From assembly GCA_944336335.1 (NCBI GenBank), contig CALVLC010000033.1, positions 1 to 32,575 on the forward strand: a stretch of 32,575 nucleotides of DNA. The letters are read 5' to 3'. Shown piece by piece: positions 30,949-32,575 of the stretch (positions are counted from its first letter, which is position 1; the number at the start of each line of letters is the position of its first letter). The DNA is from an uncultured Bacilli bacterium (lineage in GTDB: Bacteria; Bacillota_I; Bacilli_A; RFN20; CAG-826). A program made the position numbers and the translations under genes. The notes under the pieces are model-generated. The model saw only the letters and a list, made by a program, of their open reading frames with translations, searched no databases and was not told the DNA's origin.

Positions 30949-32344
30949 TGATTGATCCTCCTCTTCCGCCAACAACAATTTCGTCGACTCTGATAGTTGG
31001 TTGGCCGACATTAACTGGAACGTTTCCACTAACGGAACCACACATACCTTGTCCAAAAGCTAAATTATTACCAACCATGTCAATGTGCTTGAGAATATCT
31101 CTAGCATTGCCAATTAAAGTAGCACCACGGACTGGTTCAGTAATTTTTCCATCTTTAACAATATATGCTTCTGAACAACCAAAGTTGAATTCTCCAGTAG
31201 CAGGGTTAACTGAACCACCACTAAATGAAACAGCAAAAATTCCTAGTTTTGTAGCTTTAATAATTTCTTCTTCGGTATATTTTCCTGGAGCAATATATGT
31301 GTTGCTCATTCTGGATGTTGGTTCAAATTTATAAGATTGTCTACGAGAAGCACCATTTCCTGGTTCGTTCATTTTTCTTCCATTAAACGAATCAACTAAA
31401 TAGCCAGTTAGGATTCCATCTTTGATGAGTTCGTTTTTTTGAGGAATGTTTCCTTCATCATCAAGATTATTTGAGCCCCATTCATTTGGAATGGAACCAT
31501 CATCATATGCACTAACACAAGTGTTAGCAATTTGTTGACCTTTCATATTTGAAAAAACAGATAAGCCTTTTGCAACAGAAGTGGCTTCGAGCTGGTGTCC
31601 ACAAGCTTCATGGAAAATAACTCCGCCCCATCCATTTCCAATAATGACAGGGAATTTACCACTTGGACATTCTTTAGCTTGTAACATTAAGATTACTTTT
31701 TCAGCATTATTTTTTGCGATAGCTTCAATGTCGATATCTGTTGTAAAGAATTCCCGACCGCCTTGAGCGCCTGGCCCATCAAATCTCGTTTCGATTTTTC
31801 CGTTTTCACTGGCAACAGATTGAATAGCCATACGACCATATTCTTTACGATCTACCCAGTGCTTACCAGTTGAGTTAAAAATTTCAATTTCAGATTTTGT
31901 GAGTGCAAACGAAGTGATTGCACGAACAATTCTTTTATCATAATTTAAGACGATAGAATCAGCTTTTTTTAATAAAGAAATGATTTCTGCAGGGTTTATT
32001 GTAGAAATAGGTGTACTTTTCTTGTGAATTGATTTGATTTTGATATCTTTGAAATTTTCAAGTTCAGGCAATTCTCTATTCCCATCAAAGGATTTAGATA
32101 ATGTTGTTGCTAAAGCAATCAACCCTTTTTTAGATTTATCACTAGTTGATCCATAGACGCTTCTTGTACCTTTTAAAAGTCTTAATCCGATACCGCTTGT
32201 TGCAGAAACTGTGGTCGCGTCAACTTTCATGTTTTCTACTACATAGCTTTTACGAATAGTATCTTCGTTAAAAATTTCAACAAAGTCAGCGCCAGTAGAA
32301 GCAGCTATATTTATAACTTCGCGTGCTAAGCTTTTATTAAGCAT
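30938..32344 (-). CDS. tldD: TldD, catalytic zinc metalloprotease subunit
   Basis: 468 residues. The zinc motif HExxxH appears as HEACGH (H245, E246, H250) in GWGGVIFHEACGHQLEATS. Other family blocks are DDEGNIPQKNELIKDGILTGYLVDSFNGRKM, RRQSYKFEPTSRMSNTYI, and the C-terminal GNNLAFGQGMCGSVSGNVPVNVGQPTIRV. GGAGG (32354-32358) lies 9 bases before the ATG. A possible promoter is TTGCTA-16-TAAAAT on the minus strand (32396-32369). It forms an operon with tldE; no peptide precursor gene is seen between or beside them, so housekeeping peptide turnover is the simplest role. Confidence 0.95.
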   Translation of the reverse strand: MLNKSLAREVINIAASTGADFVEIFNEDTIRKSYVVENMKVDATTVSATSGIGLRLLKGTRSVYGSTSDKSKKGLIALATTLSKSFDGNRELPELENFKDIKIKSIHKKSTPISTINPAEIISLLKKADSIVLNYDKRIVRAITSFALTKSEIEIFNSTGKHWVDRKEYGRMAIQSVASENGKIETRFDGPGAQGGREFFTTDIDIEAIAKNNAEKVILMLQAKECPSGKFPVIIGNGWGGVIFHEACGHQLEATSVAKGLSVFSNMKGQQIANTCVSAYDDGSIPNEWGSNNLDDEGNIPQKNELIKDGILTGYLVDSFNGRKMNEPGNGASRRQSYKFEPTSRMSNTYIAPGKYTEEEIIKATKLGIFAVSFSGGSVNPATGEFNFGCSEAYIVKDGKITEPVRGATLIGNARDILKHIDMVGNNLAFGQGMCGSVSGNVPVNVGQPTIRVDEIVVGGRGGSINEF

Positions 32345-32368
32345 AAAATTTAACCTCCAATGTTTATT

Positions 32369-32396
32369 ATTTTAATATAGTAAGAAAAAATAGCAA
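32369..32396 (-). promoter_or_regulatory. Possible tldD promoter
   Basis: Minus strand: TTGCTA (32396-32391), 16-base spacer, TAAAAT (32374-32369), upstream of the GGAGG ribosome site. An alternative -10 TATATT overlaps (32379-32374). Confidence 0.35.
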
Positions 32397-32462
32397 TAAA
32401 CATGAGAAATTAAGAAAAACAAGTGGATTAAATATAAAATCACCATTAGTTAGACAATATGA

Positions 32463-32561
32463 AGTGACCTCCATCAGCGATTGCAAATATCGTGAATTCA
32501 TGTAAATTGTGATATGTGTAAATTAACTTACATTTAGCACATTGCAAAGGAGGAAGTCACT
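32463..32561 (+). promoter_or_regulatory. Structured leader or short inverted-repeat element before the last gene
   Basis: AGTGA-CCTCC (32463-32472) is complementary to GGAGG-AAG-TCACT (32549-32561), which contains the ribosome site. TTGCAA at 32481-32486 can pair with TTGCAA at 32542-32547 inside. The loop holds a direct repeat TGTAAATT (32501-32508, 32517-32524), the second copy being part of a 16-base palindrome with one mismatched pair (32517-32532). A promoter-like TTGTGA-16-TACATT (32507-32534) is also inside. It could be a regulatory leader or the end of a small mobile element. Confidence 0.45.
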
Positions 32562-32575
32562 ATGTCTAGTTTAAT
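32562..32575 (+). CDS. Start of an unidentified gene (cut by window edge)
   Basis: Only MSSL and two bases of the next codon are present. The ATG is preceded by a strong AAAGGAGG (32546-32553), 8 bases away, so a real start is likely. The product cannot be named from four residues. Confidence 0.5.

Noticed and set aside
30949-31056. Upstream extension of tldE by 36 residues
   Set aside because: It overlaps the conserved C-terminus of TldD, and the AGGAGG site fits the ATG at 30948.
30948-31334. 128-residue plus-strand frame opposite tldD
   Set aside because: Antisense to conserved TldD motifs, with a low-complexity Pro/Thr composition typical of a reverse-frame shadow.
1-32575. CRISPR array, tRNA or rRNA genes, prophage
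   Set aside because: No regularly spaced repeats, tRNA T-arm sequences, rRNA stretches or phage-type genes were seen on either strand.

Overview
The window is an AT-rich bacterial chromosome segment centred on the replication origin. TGA is used as a stop (ends of yidC, tatD and the P-type ATPase) and Trp is TGG, so the code is the standard bacterial one, not the Mycoplasma code. Strong AGGAGG ribosome sites, an RNase M5/KsgA pair, a GyrB-GyrA pair beside recF, a short SRP RNA and low GC point to Bacillota, class Bacilli. A gut-type Erysipelotrichales/RF39-like lineage is plausible, but genus cannot be fixed from the sequence alone.

Left arm (1-8.3 kb): the 3' end of pyruvate phosphate dikinase (+) runs into a bidirectional terminator. 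Opposing it is a ten-gene minus-strand operon: rpmH-rnpA-yidC-jag-mnmE-tatD-rnmV-ksgA-ispE and a small repeat protein. Gaps are 18 bases or less and several genes overlap. It covers ribosome and RNA maturation (L34, RNase P protein, RNase M5, KsgA, MnmE), membrane insertion (YidC, Jag), a TatD nuclease and an isoprenoid step (IspE).

Origin (8.4-10.2 kb): a cluster of DnaA boxes lies between the diverging rpmH and dnaA promoters. A second cluster with DnaA-trio-like TTA repeats lies between dnaA and dnaN, giving a bipartite oriC with dnaA in the middle. Rightward follow dnaA, dnaN, an S4-domain gene (yaaA), recF, gyrB, gyrA, a glycosyltransferase, serS, the SRP RNA and tadA.

Right arm (20.4-32.6 kb): first comes an accessory three-gene unit, a MacB-type ABC transporter (ATPase fused to permease), a P-type ATPase and a TetR-like regulator. 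Then a membrane protein with a degenerate M50-protease motif, mscL (-) with an enlarged extracellular loop, a DegV/FakB lipid-binding protein, and the tldD-tldE protease pair (-). The last 14 bases begin an unidentified gene whose leader can fold to hide its ribosome site.

Most genes are ordinary core functions. The less ordinary points are: the exact 16-residue repeat protein at 679-930, the hairpin that buries the yaaA ribosome site, non-standard residues at two quinolone-pocket positions of gyrase, acidic N-terminal tails on both gyrase subunits, the M50-like protein with HExxH changed to MELGH, and the inverted structure at the right edge. I did not find a clear undescribed defence or mobile system. 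Residue positions were counted by hand.
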